A program made the translations under genes and the position numbers. This document shows positions 1 through 8,333 of a stretch of 64,000 nt of DNA, in pieces. Position 1 is the stretch's first letter. Each line of letters opens with the position of its first letter. The notes beneath the pieces are model-generated. The model saw only the letters and a list, made by a program, of their open reading frames with translations, was not told the origin of the DNA and did no database searches. Source of the stretch: Ignavibacteriota bacterium (GTDB taxonomy: Bacteria; Bacteroidota; Ignavibacteria; UBA10030; SZUA-254); assembly GCA_016212665.1 (NCBI GenBank), contig JACREZ010000019.1, positions 1 through 64,000 of the forward strand. The letters are read 5' to 3'.

Positions 1-210
1 ACCCGTAGCCGTACCACGGACACCCGTAGCCGTACCACGGACACCCGTAGCCGTACCACGGACACCCGTAGCCGTACCACGGACACCCGTAGCCGTACCA
101 CGGACACCCGTAGCCGTACCACGGACACCCGTACCTGTGCTACGGACTCCCGTAACTGCGTCACGAACTCTAGCAACTGCGCTACGGACATCCTCAAACG
201 CTCAACGGAA
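1..210. repeat. 21-bp tandem repeat array, cut by the left edge
   Basis: Six identical 21-base copies fill 1-126 with no spacers, and four progressively degenerate copies follow to about 210. The unit itself is three related heptads (ACCCGTA, GCCGTAC, CACGGAC). The array runs off the left edge, so the copy number is unknown. One plus frame stays open from base 2 to 406 and would encode a PVAVPRT heptapeptide repeat; all three minus frames are also open across the perfect copies. Open frames are automatic for a 21-base repeat without stops, and the reading continues into sequence with no protein character, so I regard the array as probably non-coding. Confidence 0.9.
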
Positions 211-506
211 TCTTGCAAATATAACCACGGAGAAAGTCCACCTTCAACCATTACGAAAACGCCCTTGTACAACTGGCATCGCCACGAAGACAAATCTATT
301 AGATTATCAGGATTCCGAGAGAACTTCGGTTGCGAGGCTATGCAAGTGTGTCACTAATGAAATACGAAACGGACTGTCGAGAAATTGTACACTGCTTTTT
401 GTTTGATTTGTTTTGAAAGCGTCATGTTGCTCTTCTTGTATGTTGTTTGTGCATGGCATAACGATTGCACATTTTCCTGTGATTATTTGAACTACATTTT
501 TTTTTG

Positions 507-743
507 ATGAATCAGGTTTATGGTTCTTCTCCGCAAGGGAATTCGGACAATGCTCGCTTGGTGAAGTTGATGCACTCACGTTCTGTTCTCCATCATTTAA
601 TCTATTCGATGGAACACGATGCAACGTACAGGGATGAACAGGTAAAAATCGCTTCGCTTAAAGTTGAACTATCTACACTCGACCGGATTCTCCGTCAGCC
701 GACGCTTGGCGCAGAGAAGAGAAACAAAGAAACAGAGCATTAG
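507..743 (+). CDS. Possible small hypothetical protein (78 aa)
   Basis: An ATG at 507 opens a 78-residue frame ending TEH. Residues 25-65 (LHHLIYSMEHDATYRDEQ...LDRIL) have the heptad spacing of a short helical or coiled-coil segment, which is why I keep it. I recognise no family. There is no clear ribosome binding site, only a run of T before the ATG. A minus-strand frame of 105 codons overlaps at 307-624 and looks less protein-like. In 211-506, between the repeat array and this ORF, I see nothing else. This may be a chance frame. Confidence 0.3.
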   Translation: MNQVYGSSPQGNSDNARLVKLMHSRSVLHHLIYSMEHDATYRDEQVKIASLKVELSTLDRILRQPTLGAEKRNKETEH

Positions 744-748
744 GCTAT

Positions 749-764
749 TTCTATTCGAATAGAA
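749..764. promoter_or_regulatory. 16-bp perfect palindrome
   Basis: TTCTATTCGAATAGAA is a perfect 16-base palindrome a few bases after the stop of the small ORF. It could be an operator-like site or simply chance. No second copy was noticed in the window. Confidence 0.3.
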
Positions 765-865
765 TTGCCGACAATTGTTGAGGAACACGTACGCTTGTTC
801 GTGTGAGAGGGGAGAAATATTTTTCCACGATTACGAAAAAGCATAGTCCAACGATGCTCGGTTGT

Positions 866-893
866 CCCCTGTGTTGAAACTTTCAATACGGGG
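866..893 (+). terminator. Hairpin before the usp operon
   Basis: CCCC, a bulged T, then GTGTTGAAA pairs with TTTCAATAC and GGGG, giving a stem of about 13 pairs with one G-U pair and a very short loop. It is followed by GAGAGGGG and not by a T-tract, so it is either a weak terminator for upstream transcription or another structured element. The sequence between it and the sigma-54 site at 1018 looks otherwise featureless. Confidence 0.45.
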
Positions 894-1017
894 AGAGGGG
901 CGATTATTATCCTTCCATCAATTTAATACCAACCTTTCATGGCTGAGAACGACTTCTCAGCATTGATATTTTCAACAATAGAGATATATTATATGGGTTA
1001 TTTCACACAGTCTTGCA

Positions 1018-1032
1018 TGGCATTATTGTTGC
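1018..1032 (+). promoter_or_regulatory. Sigma-54 (-24/-12) promoter
   Basis: TGGCAT, five bases, TTGC: the GG and GC dinucleotides have exactly the spacing of the RpoN consensus TGGCAC-N5-TTGC, with one mismatch. It lies about 50 bases upstream of the usp start, leaving room for a leader with AAGGAA just before the ATG. The same window encodes a sigma-54 activator (19869-21242), which makes a functional site more likely. Activator-binding sites further upstream were not identified. Confidence 0.7.
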
Positions 1033-1081
1033 TGAATCAGTAGTACAAACATAAATCTTCAGAGAATGAAGGAAAAAAACC

Positions 1082-1588
1082 ATGAAATTCATCAATAAAA
1101 TATTAGTACCGACTGATTTTTCAGACTTCTCGCTTGCGGCGATGGAGTATGCCACGTCGTTCTCGAAAATTTATGATGCGAAGATTTATATGATTCACGT
1201 CGTGGAGAACCCATCGGTATTGGCTTTTCATTCTGTTGATTTACATTCAGAAACGCTATTGCGTGATGCTGAAGATGAGGGGGAACAGGAGTTACGGGAA
1301 TTTATTTCAGACAAACTGCCGAACGTGAAGGGAATTATCCCGATCGTGCGGCGGGGAAACGCGGCGAAAGAGATTGTTCATTATGCAACGGATGAAGAGT
1401 TCGATGTCATCATTATGGCGACACACGGTCGGACCGGATTCGCACACATATTGATGGGGAGTATTGCGGAAAGCGTTGTCCGGTATTCAAGCGTTCCCGT
1501 CCTGACAGTGAAGCCGGAGGAAATGCAAAGCGGATACGTTGATGAGTATGATGTGGAAGAACAACTTCATATGAATCATTATCAATAA
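1082..1588 (+). CDS. Universal stress protein (UspA family)
   Basis: A 168-residue cytoplasmic protein of the UspA fold, a nucleotide-binding stress protein that usually forms dimers. The first strand ends in PTDFS, whose aspartate lies in the nucleotide pocket in this family. THGRTGFAHILMGS near residues 119-132 fits the ATP loop G-x2-G-x9-G-S, with the first glycine replaced by alanine as in many members. The core ends at SVPVLTVKP and an acidic 20-residue tail follows. The start is fixed by AAGGAA a few bases upstream. It is the first gene after the sigma-54 promoter and lies just before a tetraheme cytochrome, suggesting that it is induced with this respiratory chain. ATP binding is inferred, not shown. 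Confidence 0.93.
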   Translation: MKFINKILVPTDFSDFSLAAMEYATSFSKIYDAKIYMIHVVENPSVLAFHSVDLHSETLLRDAEDEGEQELREFISDKLPNVKGIIPIVRRGNAAKEIVHYATDEEFDVIIMATHGRTGFAHILMGSIAESVVRYSSVPVLTVKPEEMQSGYVDEYDVEEQLHMNHYQ

Positions 1589-1652
1589 GGAACAAAGAGT
1601 GTTTAAGGTAAAACAAAACATATTATTCATGAATAATACACAAGGAGAAAGA

Positions 1653-2201
1653 ATGAAAAATCTCATTCTGACGGTTGTTGTGCTTGCGTGTGTTGCAATG
1701 TTTGTCACACCGGGTATAGCAGCCGATAACAAATATGTAGGTGTAAAACAATGTTCGATGTGCCACAAAGCGGACAAATCCGGAAATCAGTTCGGTGTAT
1801 GGCAGAAATCGAAACATGCGGAAGCCTACAAAGTGTTGACTTCGGATGCGGCAAACGAGATTGCAAAGAAAAAGGGATTGAAGAAGCCGGCGGCTGAATC
1901 ACCCGAGTGTCTCGAATGTCATACCGTAACAGCAGATGCGAAATTGCTTGATAAAGGATTCGATGCCAAAGAAGGCGTACAGTGCGAAAAATGCCATGGT
2001 GCAGGTTCGGCGTACAAAGCGATGGCAACGATGAAAGACCATGCAAAAGCAGTTGCAGCCGGAATGACAGACTTCAAAGACGACAAAGCGATTGAAGCAT
2101 TTTGCAAAACATGCCACAACGACAAAAGCCCGACGTTCAAAGAATTTAAGTTCGCTGAAATGTGGGCGAAGATTAAACACGACGTACCTAAAGCAAAGTA
2201 A
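1653..2201 (+). CDS. Periplasmic tetraheme cytochrome c (c-554-like)
   Basis: A 182-residue exported electron carrier. I start at ATG 1653, which follows AAGGAG and opens a clear signal peptide (MKNLILTVVVLACVAMFV...GIAA); the frame is open further upstream but without signal character. The mature part holds four CXXCH heme sites (CSMCH, CLECH, CEKCH, CKTCH), and the opening YVGVKQCSMCHK followed by a KSKHAEAY stretch resembles the cytochrome c-554 family. Lysine-rich surroundings suggest a small soluble shuttle between membrane and periplasmic partners. It sits between the stress protein and the large cytochromes, followed by a strong hairpin. Partner and redox potential cannot be read from sequence. 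Confidence 0.88.
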   Translation: MKNLILTVVVLACVAMFVTPGIAADNKYVGVKQCSMCHKADKSGNQFGVWQKSKHAEAYKVLTSDAANEIAKKKGLKKPAAESPECLECHTVTADAKLLDKGFDAKEGVQCEKCHGAGSAYKAMATMKDHAKAVAAGMTDFKDDKAIEAFCKTCHNDKSPTFKEFKFAEMWAKIKHDVPKAK

Positions 2202-2214
2202 ATCAGAATCAATG

Positions 2215-2252
2215 CCTGTCCGCTATCATGAACATGGTGGATAGCGGACAGG
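2215..2252 (+). terminator. 13-bp perfect hairpin after the tetraheme gene
   Basis: CCTGTCCGCTATC pairs perfectly with GATAGCGGACAGG around a 12-base loop and is followed by TTCTTTAT. It lies in the 62-base gap before the next cytochrome gene. It could act as a partial terminator or RNA-stabilising element making the first two genes more abundant than the large cytochromes. An ATG inside the loop (2228) is in frame with the next gene but is an unlikely start. Confidence 0.7.
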
Positions 2253-2263
2253 TTCTTTATGAT

Positions 2264-4480
2264 ATGAAAATCAAAAATCTTGTTACCCTCGGATGGTTCC
2301 TCATCCTCCTTATCAGTACACACCATGTTCTTTTCAGCCAGACACGTGAAGATTGTTTAACCTGCCACAGCGACCAATCTCTTTCCAAAGAGTCGGAGGG
2401 TAAGCAGGTTTCATTATATGTAGATGAAAATGTTCTCAATCATTCACCCCACAAAAAACTTGTCTGCGTTGCGTGTCATACGAAATTCGACCCGAATAAT
2501 GTTCCGCACAAAGAAAAAATTACAGAAATAAATTGCTTAACCTGCCATCAGTCAGCGCCGGTGAAACATCCGTTTCATCCGCAGTTGGCGGAGGCAATCA
2601 AAAATAAACAAACTCCGAATGTCGGGTGTAAAGATTGCCATGGAACGCACAATGTCGTTTCTCCGAACGTCCCCGACTCGAAATTTTCCAAAACGAAGTT
2701 GACCGAATCGTGCGGCGAGTGTCATTCCGATGTTCAAGAACATTTTGCAGAGTCCGCGCACGGGAAAGCGGCGGCGGCAGGAGTGACGGGCGCACCCAAT
2801 TGCATTCGTTGTCATCAAAACAATATCATCGGAGTGAACGGCGAACGGGATTCCATAGAGTTCAAAATAGCACAAGAGAAACTCTGTCTCTCCTGTCATC
2901 TAGATGATGCGAATGTTCGGTCGAACACTTCTCCTTCCGCCGGATTTATTGCGGCGTATGAACAGAGTGTCCACGGCGCCGCTCTGCAACGCGGAAACGC
3001 GAAGGCCGCAACCTGTATTGATTGCCACGGAAGTCATGACATGAAAGTCGGACTTGACCCGTCGGCGACTGTGAACAAGATGCACTTAGCCGAGACGTGT
3101 TCAAAATGTCATGGTGATGTGGCAAAAGCATTTGGAGAAAGCGTTCATGGAATGGCGTTGCTCAAAGGAGTGGAGGATGCGCCGGCATGTACGAACTGTC
3201 ACGGCGAACATAATATTCTAAAACACACAGACCCGAATTCTCCCGTTGCGATAAAAAATCTTTCTCAACAAGTTTGTTCGCCTTGTCATAGTTCATTGAA
3301 ATTATCTGCCAAGTATGGACTTTCGAACGACCGGTTTACAACGTTTTCCGATAGTTATCATGGACTTGCATTACAAGGTGGTTCGGTTGGAGTTGCAAAC
3401 TGTGCAAGTTGTCATGGCTCGCACAACATCAAACCATCAAGCGATTCAACATCTACCATTTACAAAGCCAACCTTGCAACGACGTGTGGTAAGTGTCACC
3501 CGGGAGCGAACGAACGGTTTGCTGTCGGTTCGGTTCATGTAACCGAAGCAAAGGCGGATGAGCCGATATTATACTGGATTGCAACAGGGTACCTTATTCT
3601 GATTTTCACAACCATCGGCGGAATGTTCATCCACAACGGACTCGACTTCGTGAAGAAATCAAAACGGAAACTGATGATTCGACGCGGCTTGATTGAAGAA
3701 GAACATCACGGGCACGCACTCTATCTTCGGATGACGGAGAATGAAAGACTTCAGCACGTAGCGTTAGTGATGAGTTTTTTCCTGCTTGTCATTACAGGGT
3801 TCATGTTGCGGTTCCCGGACGCGTGGTGGGTACAGGCAATCAGAAGTATTAGCGATGATGTATTTGCCGCGCGAAGTTGGATTCATCGTATCGCCGCGGT
3901 GATTATGACCGTGGCGAGTTTGTATCATCTCTATTATATCTCGTTCACGCAACGAGGTCGTCAGTTGGTGAAAGATTTGTTCCCGAAATTGCAGGATGCA
4001 ACGGAAGCAATCGGAATCATGAAATACAATCTCGGACTTTCCCCGACGAAACCGAAACTCGGTCGTTTCAGTTACATCGAAAAAGCGGAATACTGGGCGT
4101 TGATTTGGGGAACGATTGTCATGGCAGTCACGGGTTTCATCATGTGGTTTGATAATACATTCATCGGTATCTTCACAAAACTCGGTTATGATATTTCCCG
4201 AACCATTCATTACTATGAAGCATGGCTTGCAACACTGGCAATTATCGTCTGGCATTTTTACTTTGTGATATTTAATCCCGATACGTATCCCATCAACCTT
4301 GCATTCTGGAAAGGAACGTTGACCGAAACGGAAATGCTCGAAGAGCATCCCCGCGAACTGGAAGAAATCAAACGGAAGCAAATGCTTGATGAACTTGTAG
4401 AGAATGAAGGGAACGGAAAGGGAGAAGCGGGAAACAGTAAGACAATCAAACAAAAAGAAGAAGGAACAGTGCATGGATAA
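2264..4480 (+). CDS. 13-heme cytochrome c fused to membrane cytochrome b
   Basis: A 738-residue membrane redox protein. ATG 2264 opens a signal peptide (MKIKNLVTLGWFLILLIST...). Thirteen CXXCH motifs lie between about residues 31 and 411, many of them as CxxCHGxH pairs typical of the doubled-CXXCH/cytochrome c3 type. Five hydrophobic segments follow at about 436-458, 498-518, 540-563, 611-632 and 650-672. Their histidines (LQHVALV, WIHRIAA, LYHLYY, TIHYYEA, VWHFYF) match a b561/formate-dehydrogenase-gamma type cytochrome b. It likely passes electrons between the quinone pool and periplasmic hemes; direction is unknown. The stop overlaps the next ATG. The next two genes repeat this architecture as separate proteins. 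Confidence 0.9.
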   Translation: MKIKNLVTLGWFLILLISTHHVLFSQTREDCLTCHSDQSLSKESEGKQVSLYVDENVLNHSPHKKLVCVACHTKFDPNNVPHKEKITEINCLTCHQSAPVKHPFHPQLAEAIKNKQTPNVGCKDCHGTHNVVSPNVPDSKFSKTKLTESCGECHSDVQEHFAESAHGKAAAAGVTGAPNCIRCHQNNIIGVNGERDSIEFKIAQEKLCLSCHLDDANVRSNTSPSAGFIAAYEQSVHGAALQRGNAKAATCIDCHGSHDMKVGLDPSATVNKMHLAETCSKCHGDVAKAFGESVHGMALLKGVEDAPACTNCHGEHNILKHTDPNSPVAIKNLSQQVCSPCHSSLKLSAKYGLSNDRFTTFSDSYHGLALQGGSVGVANCASCHGSHNIKPSSDSTSTIYKANLATTCGKCHPGANERFAVGSVHVTEAKADEPILYWIATGYLILIFTTIGGMFIHNGLDFVKKSKRKLMIRRGLIEEEHHGHALYLRMTENERLQHVALVMSFFLLVITGFMLRFPDAWWVQAIRSISDDVFAARSWIHRIAAVIMTVASLYHLYYISFTQRGRQLVKDLFPKLQDATEAIGIMKYNLGLSPTKPKLGRFSYIEKAEYWALIWGTIVMAVTGFIMWFDNTFIGIFTKLGYDISRTIHYYEAWLATLAIIVWHFYFVIFNPDTYPINLAFWKGTLTETEMLEEHPRELEEIKRKQMLDELVENEGNGKGEAGNSKTIKQKEEGTVHG

Positions 4481-6494
4481 ACCTACACAGTTCTTCTTCA
4501 AATCAATCCTGTTTGTTCTTTTCTTTGTTCTGTTCTTTATCGGTAAAACCGTTGCGCAGGAAAATTCAGAATGCCTGACATGCCACGAGGATAAATCCGC
4601 GACAGGCACACGCAAGGGGAAAACAATTTCTGTTTTTGTTGATGAGAGAAAACTTTCTCACTCTGTTCATCAATCGCTTTCGTGTGTTGCCTGCCATAGT
4701 GATGTGGAAGGAAAAGAATTACCGCACGAAGATGATTTGAAAGCGGTGAACTGCGGAAACTGTCACTCCGATGAACAAACTCAACATGCAAAATCATTAC
4801 ACGGCAAAGCGATTCAACGAGGGGACGCTCTTGCACCGAAATGTTCAGACTGCCATGGCAACCATGAAATTCTTTCCGCATCGAACAGCAATTCTCCGAC
4901 ATCGCCCCTGAAGATACCGTTCACGTGCGGCAAGTGCCATCAGGAGGGAACGAAAGTTCAGCAACAGCGGGAGATTCATCAGGACCATATCATCGAAAAT
5001 TTTTCCGAGAGTATCCATGGCGAAGGATTGCTCAGGAAAGGGTTAATCGTCGCGCCGAACTGCGCATCCTGTCATACTTCTCATTCGATTCTCCCCCATA
5101 CGGATAACAACTCCTCTATCTCGCGAAATAAAATTGCCAACACCTGCACGAAGTGCCACGCGCAGATTGAGCAGGTTCACCGGAAAATAATCAAAGGAGA
5201 ATTGTGGGAGAAGCAAGCGCATGTTCTGCCCGCCTGCGTTGATTGTCACCAACCGCACAAAGTACGGAAAGTATTCTACTCGCAAGGGATGGCAGACAGC
5301 GATTGTATGCGGTGCCACGATAAGCAGGATGTGAAGTCCACGAAGGATGGTCGCTCGCTGTATGTAGATTTCACGCATGTGAAGCAATCGAAACACGCGA
5401 AAGTGTCATGCAGTCAATGTCACTCGGAAGTGAATGCTTCGAGCGTGCGTCCGTGCGAAACGATTACACAGAAAGTTGATTGTGCATCGTGTCATGCGGA
5501 AGTCGGGACGCAATATCAAAAAAGTATGCACGGGCAACTGACTGCAAAGAACGATCCGAACGGACCGACATGTAAAGAGTGTCACGGCGAACATACAGTC
5601 AAAGGAAAAACGGACCCGACCTCTCCCATCTTCGCGACCAATATTCCGAATCTTTGCGCTGAGTGTCATCGTGAAGGAGAGAAGGCAACGCGAAAGTACA
5701 AGGGAAGTCAACACGAAATTATCGAGCATTACACGGAAAGCATTCACGGCAAGGGATTAATGAAGAGCGGGTTGACCGTAACGGCGACCTGTACGAATTG
5801 TCACACGGCGCATAACGTGTTGCCGAAGAGCGATTCCGCATCGAGTGTGAACCCGGATAATTTGCCAAAGACGTGCGGCAATTGTCACCATGGAATTCAG
5901 GAACAGTTTGAAAAAAGTGTTCATGCTCAAAAGATTTCGGATAACGGTAAACGGAAACCTGTTTGCAACGATTGCCATACGGCTCACACTATCAAGCGAG
6001 CAGATGAGCAAGGATTCAAATTGGAAATTATGCAACAGTGCGGGCGATGCCATGAAGAGATTACCGAAACGTATTTCGACACGTACCACGGAAAAGTTTC
6101 TCAACTTGGTTATACAAAGACGGCGAAGTGTTATGATTGTCATGGTGCGCACGACATCTTGCCGGTAACTGACCCAAAGTCGCATTTGAGCCATGATAAT
6201 GTTGTCGGGACTTGCCAGAAGTGCCATGAAGGAGCGAACAGAAGATTTGCCGGATACCTGACACACGCAACGCACCACGACCCGGAGAAATATCCGCTCC
6301 TGTTCTGGACGTTCTGGGGAATGACTTCACTGTTGATTGGAACATTCGTGTTTGGCGGCATTCACACATTGCTCTGGTTGCCGCGAGCGTTACAAATGAA
6401 ACGGGAGATGAGACAAAAAGCAATGATGAAAGAGAAAGAACAAACGGAACAATTAGATTCTACTACGAAGAAGGAAGGAGAGAACAATGGCTAA
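4473..6494 (+). CDS. 19-heme membrane-anchored cytochrome c
   Basis: A 673-residue exported cytochrome starting at ATG 4473, which overlaps the previous stop by eight bases, so translation is probably coupled. A signal peptide (FFFKSILFVLFFVLFFIG...) is followed by 19 CXXCH motifs, from CLTCH near residue 36 to CQKCH near residue 581. Two internal blocks resemble each other (NFSESIHGEGLLRKGL...TSHSILP and HYTESIHGKGLMKSGL...TAHNVLP), suggesting growth by internal duplication. A single membrane helix (LLFWTFWGMTSLLIGTFVFG) and a charged tail close the protein. It is the cytochrome c half of a split version of the preceding fused gene, with cytochrome b supplied by the next gene. Confidence 0.9.
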   Translation: MDKPTQFFFKSILFVLFFVLFFIGKTVAQENSECLTCHEDKSATGTRKGKTISVFVDERKLSHSVHQSLSCVACHSDVEGKELPHEDDLKAVNCGNCHSDEQTQHAKSLHGKAIQRGDALAPKCSDCHGNHEILSASNSNSPTSPLKIPFTCGKCHQEGTKVQQQREIHQDHIIENFSESIHGEGLLRKGLIVAPNCASCHTSHSILPHTDNNSSISRNKIANTCTKCHAQIEQVHRKIIKGELWEKQAHVLPACVDCHQPHKVRKVFYSQGMADSDCMRCHDKQDVKSTKDGRSLYVDFTHVKQSKHAKVSCSQCHSEVNASSVRPCETITQKVDCASCHAEVGTQYQKSMHGQLTAKNDPNGPTCKECHGEHTVKGKTDPTSPIFATNIPNLCAECHREGEKATRKYKGSQHEIIEHYTESIHGKGLMKSGLTVTATCTNCHTAHNVLPKSDSASSVNPDNLPKTCGNCHHGIQEQFEKSVHAQKISDNGKRKPVCNDCHTAHTIKRADEQGFKLEIMQQCGRCHEEITETYFDTYHGKVSQLGYTKTAKCYDCHGAHDILPVTDPKSHLSHDNVVGTCQKCHEGANRRFAGYLTHATHHDPEKYPLLFWTFWGMTSLLIGTFVFGGIHTLLWLPRALQMKREMRQKAMMKEKEQTEQLDSTTKKEGENNG

Positions 6495-7326
6495 CGGAAA
6501 TGGAAAACAGTTTCTCCGTTTCATCCGTCTTAATCGTGTTCTCCACATCGTCATGATTGTGAGTTTTATGAGTCTTGCACTGACCGGAATGACGTTGAAG
6601 TTTTCTTATACAACGTGGGCGGTGATTCTCGCTCATTTGTTTGGCGGGTTTGAATCGGCGGGGTACGTGCATCGGTTAGCGGCGGTGTTCATGTTCGGAA
6701 TTTTTGTTGCGCACATTGTTGAATTGTTCAAGATGAAAAAGCGGGAAGATAAAACGTGGCGCAAACTTATATTTGGTCCCGACTCAATGATGTTCAACCG
6801 GAATGATTTAAAGGAGTTCATCGGCTCCATCAAATGGTTTCTTGGAAAAGGTCCTCGACCGAAATTCGGACGATGGACGTATTGGGAAAAGTTCGATTAC
6901 TTTGCTGTGTTCTGGGGAATATTTGTCATCGGTTCAACCGGGCTGACACTCTGGTTCCCTGAAATCTTTACGCTCGTTCTCCCCGGGTATTTTCTGAATA
7001 TTGCAACCATCATTCATAGTGATGAAGCGTTGCTGGCAGTCGGATTTATTTTCACCGTGCATTTCTTCAACACGCATCTCCGTCCCGAAAAATTTCCGAT
7101 GGACTTGGTTGTGTTTACCGGAAGAATGGACCTGGAAGAATTCAAACATGACAAGCCGGCTGAGTACGAAGCATTAGTCAAGAGTGGTGAGTTGGAAAAT
7201 TATTTAGTCGAACCGTATCAGCCAATCGTTATCAAGGCTGTTCGCGTGTTTGGTTATACAGCATTGACGGTCGGATTCAGTATCGTCATCTGGATTATTT
7301 ACGCTATGCTATTTGCATATAGGTGA
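6487..7326 (+). CDS. Membrane cytochrome b subunit
   Basis: A 279-residue polytopic protein overlapping the 19-heme gene by eight bases. It has about five membrane helices. Histidines at [28 protein letters not shown] and TVHFFNTH are in positions expected for two b hemes, as in formate dehydrogenase gamma and thiosulfate reductase cytochrome b. It aligns by eye with the C-terminal half of the 2264-4480 protein ([22 protein letters not shown] compares with TKPKLGRFSYIEKAEYWALIWG). Probable role: exchange electrons between menaquinone and the 19-heme partner. Quinone type and direction are inference. It ends the first operon; a heptad-repeat hairpin follows. Confidence 0.88.
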   Translation: MANGNGKQFLRFIRLNRVLHIVMIVSFMSLALTGMTLKFSYTTWAVILAHLFGGFESAGYVHRLAAVFMFGIFVAHIVELFKMKKREDKTWRKLIFGPDSMMFNRNDLKEFIGSIKWFLGKGPRPKFGRWTYWEKFDYFAVFWGIFVIGSTGLTLWFPEIFTLVLPGYFLNIATIIHSDEALLAVGFIFTVHFFNTHLRPEKFPMDLVVFTGRMDLEEFKHDKPAEYEALVKSGELENYLVEPYQPIVIKAVRVFGYTALTVGFSIVIWIIYAMLFAYR

Positions 7327-7435
7327 GTGGGTAGTTGTGAGTGGTGAGTAATCAGTAAAAAAATATCAACTCACCACTCACGAATCACTAATGACCAATG
7401 ACCAATGACGAATAACAAATAACAAGTTGCAAAAA
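7327..7435. repeat. Heptad-phased inverted repeat, copy 1
   Basis: The whole gap between cytochrome b and etfB divides into 7-base units, left-arm units like GTGAGTG and GTGAGTA, right-arm units like CACGAAT, GACCAAT and AACAAAT. Thirteen bases, GTGAGTGGTGAGT (7337-7349), pair exactly with ACTCACCACTCAC (7369-7381) around an A-rich loop. It may serve as a terminator for the upstream operon. Confidence 0.75.
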
Positions 7436-7441
7436 CAAAAG

Positions 7442-8329
7442 ATGTACAATTCAATAGTATTAGTAAAGCAAGTTCCTGACACGACGAATATCTCCGGTCA
7501 GGTGATGAAGGAAGATGGCACGGTAAACCGTGCGAAACTTCCGGCTATCTTTAACTTTGAAGATAAAGTTGCTCTGGAATTTGCGCTGCAGATTAAAGAT
7601 AAATTTGGCGGCAAAGTTACGGCGATAACAATGGGACCACCGCGTGCTTCCGATGTTCTGCGCGAATGTTTGTACATGGGCGCGGATGAAGCGTATCTCA
7701 TCACCGATAGAAAATTTGCCGGAGCGGATACCCTTGCAACATCGTACGTATTGAGTGAAGCAATCAAGAAAATCGGGAATTATGATTTTGTCTTTGCCGG
7801 TCGGCAGGCAATTGATGGAGATACCGCTCAGGTCGGACCACAGACGGCGGAGAAGTTAAACATTCCGCAAATTACTTACGCGGAAGAAATACTTGATGTA
7901 AAAAACCGGAAGGCGCGTATTAGACGAAAGATTGAAGGCGGATATGAAATTCTCGAATGTACATTGCCGGTGCTTGTCACGGTCATTAAAGATGCGGCAG
8001 AACCGAGACCGTTCAGTGCAAAGCGCGTGATGGCATACAAGGGGGCGAAGACACTACTCGAGTTGGAAAAATTAGCAGAAGGAAATTCGTTGTTGTACAG
8101 CGACCAACTTGTTCATGAATACAAACTGCGTTCACTGTTCCTCCCGACCCTGACAACGGACGATTTGAATGTGGATGTTGAACGATGCGGTGTCAAAGGT
8201 TCGCCGACAAAAGTGTATAGCATTGAGTCGGTGGTGCTTGCAGGCGGCGACCATGTGCGAATCGAAAATACAAAAATCGGGATGAACATGCTGATTGATA
8301 AATTGATGGAAGACCATATTTTCGGATGA
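7442..8329 (+). CDS. etfB: Electron transfer flavoprotein, beta subunit
   Basis: Cytoplasmic ETF subunit of 295 residues that forms a heterodimer with EtfA and carries electrons from acyl-CoA dehydrogenases. The start VLVKQVPDT and the segment AGRQAIDGDTAQVGPQTAE (about residues 122-140) are family signatures. The IDGDTAQVGP form is the one common in anaerobic and bifurcating ETFs, unlike the mitochondrial DDDCNQTG form, but this alone does not prove bifurcation. I use ATG 7442; a TTG at 7427 is also in frame and no good ribosome site is visible for either. EtfA follows after four bases. Confidence 0.95.
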   Translation: MYNSIVLVKQVPDTTNISGQVMKEDGTVNRAKLPAIFNFEDKVALEFALQIKDKFGGKVTAITMGPPRASDVLRECLYMGADEAYLITDRKFAGADTLATSYVLSEAIKKIGNYDFVFAGRQAIDGDTAQVGPQTAEKLNIPQITYAEEILDVKNRKARIRRKIEGGYEILECTLPVLVTVIKDAAEPRPFSAKRVMAYKGAKTLLELEKLAEGNSLLYSDQLVHEYKLRSLFLPTLTTDDLNVDVERCGVKGSPTKVYSIESVVLAGGDHVRIENTKIGMNMLIDKLMEDHIFG

Positions 8330-8333
8330 TAAG

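Noticed and set aside
1-210. CRISPR-like array
   Set aside because: The 21-base copies are directly adjacent with no spacers, and no cas gene is present.
137-406. Open frame reading through the tandem repeat
   Set aside because: Openness follows from the repeat length and composition; the non-repeat half has no domain, no ribosome site and low-complexity charged content.
744-1081. Riboswitch or small RNA gene in the leader of the stress-protein operon
   Set aside because: Only one clear hairpin and a sigma-54 site were found; no known riboswitch core could be recognised.
1487-2326. Several minus-strand frames opposite the tetraheme gene
   Set aside because: They run opposite the universal stress and cytochrome genes and have no recognisable domain or start site.
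3764-4615. Long minus-strand frame (283 codons) opposite the cytochrome genes
   Set aside because: It covers the end of one well-supported cytochrome gene and the start of the next on the other strand; its His/Phe-rich translation is the mirror of their codon usage.
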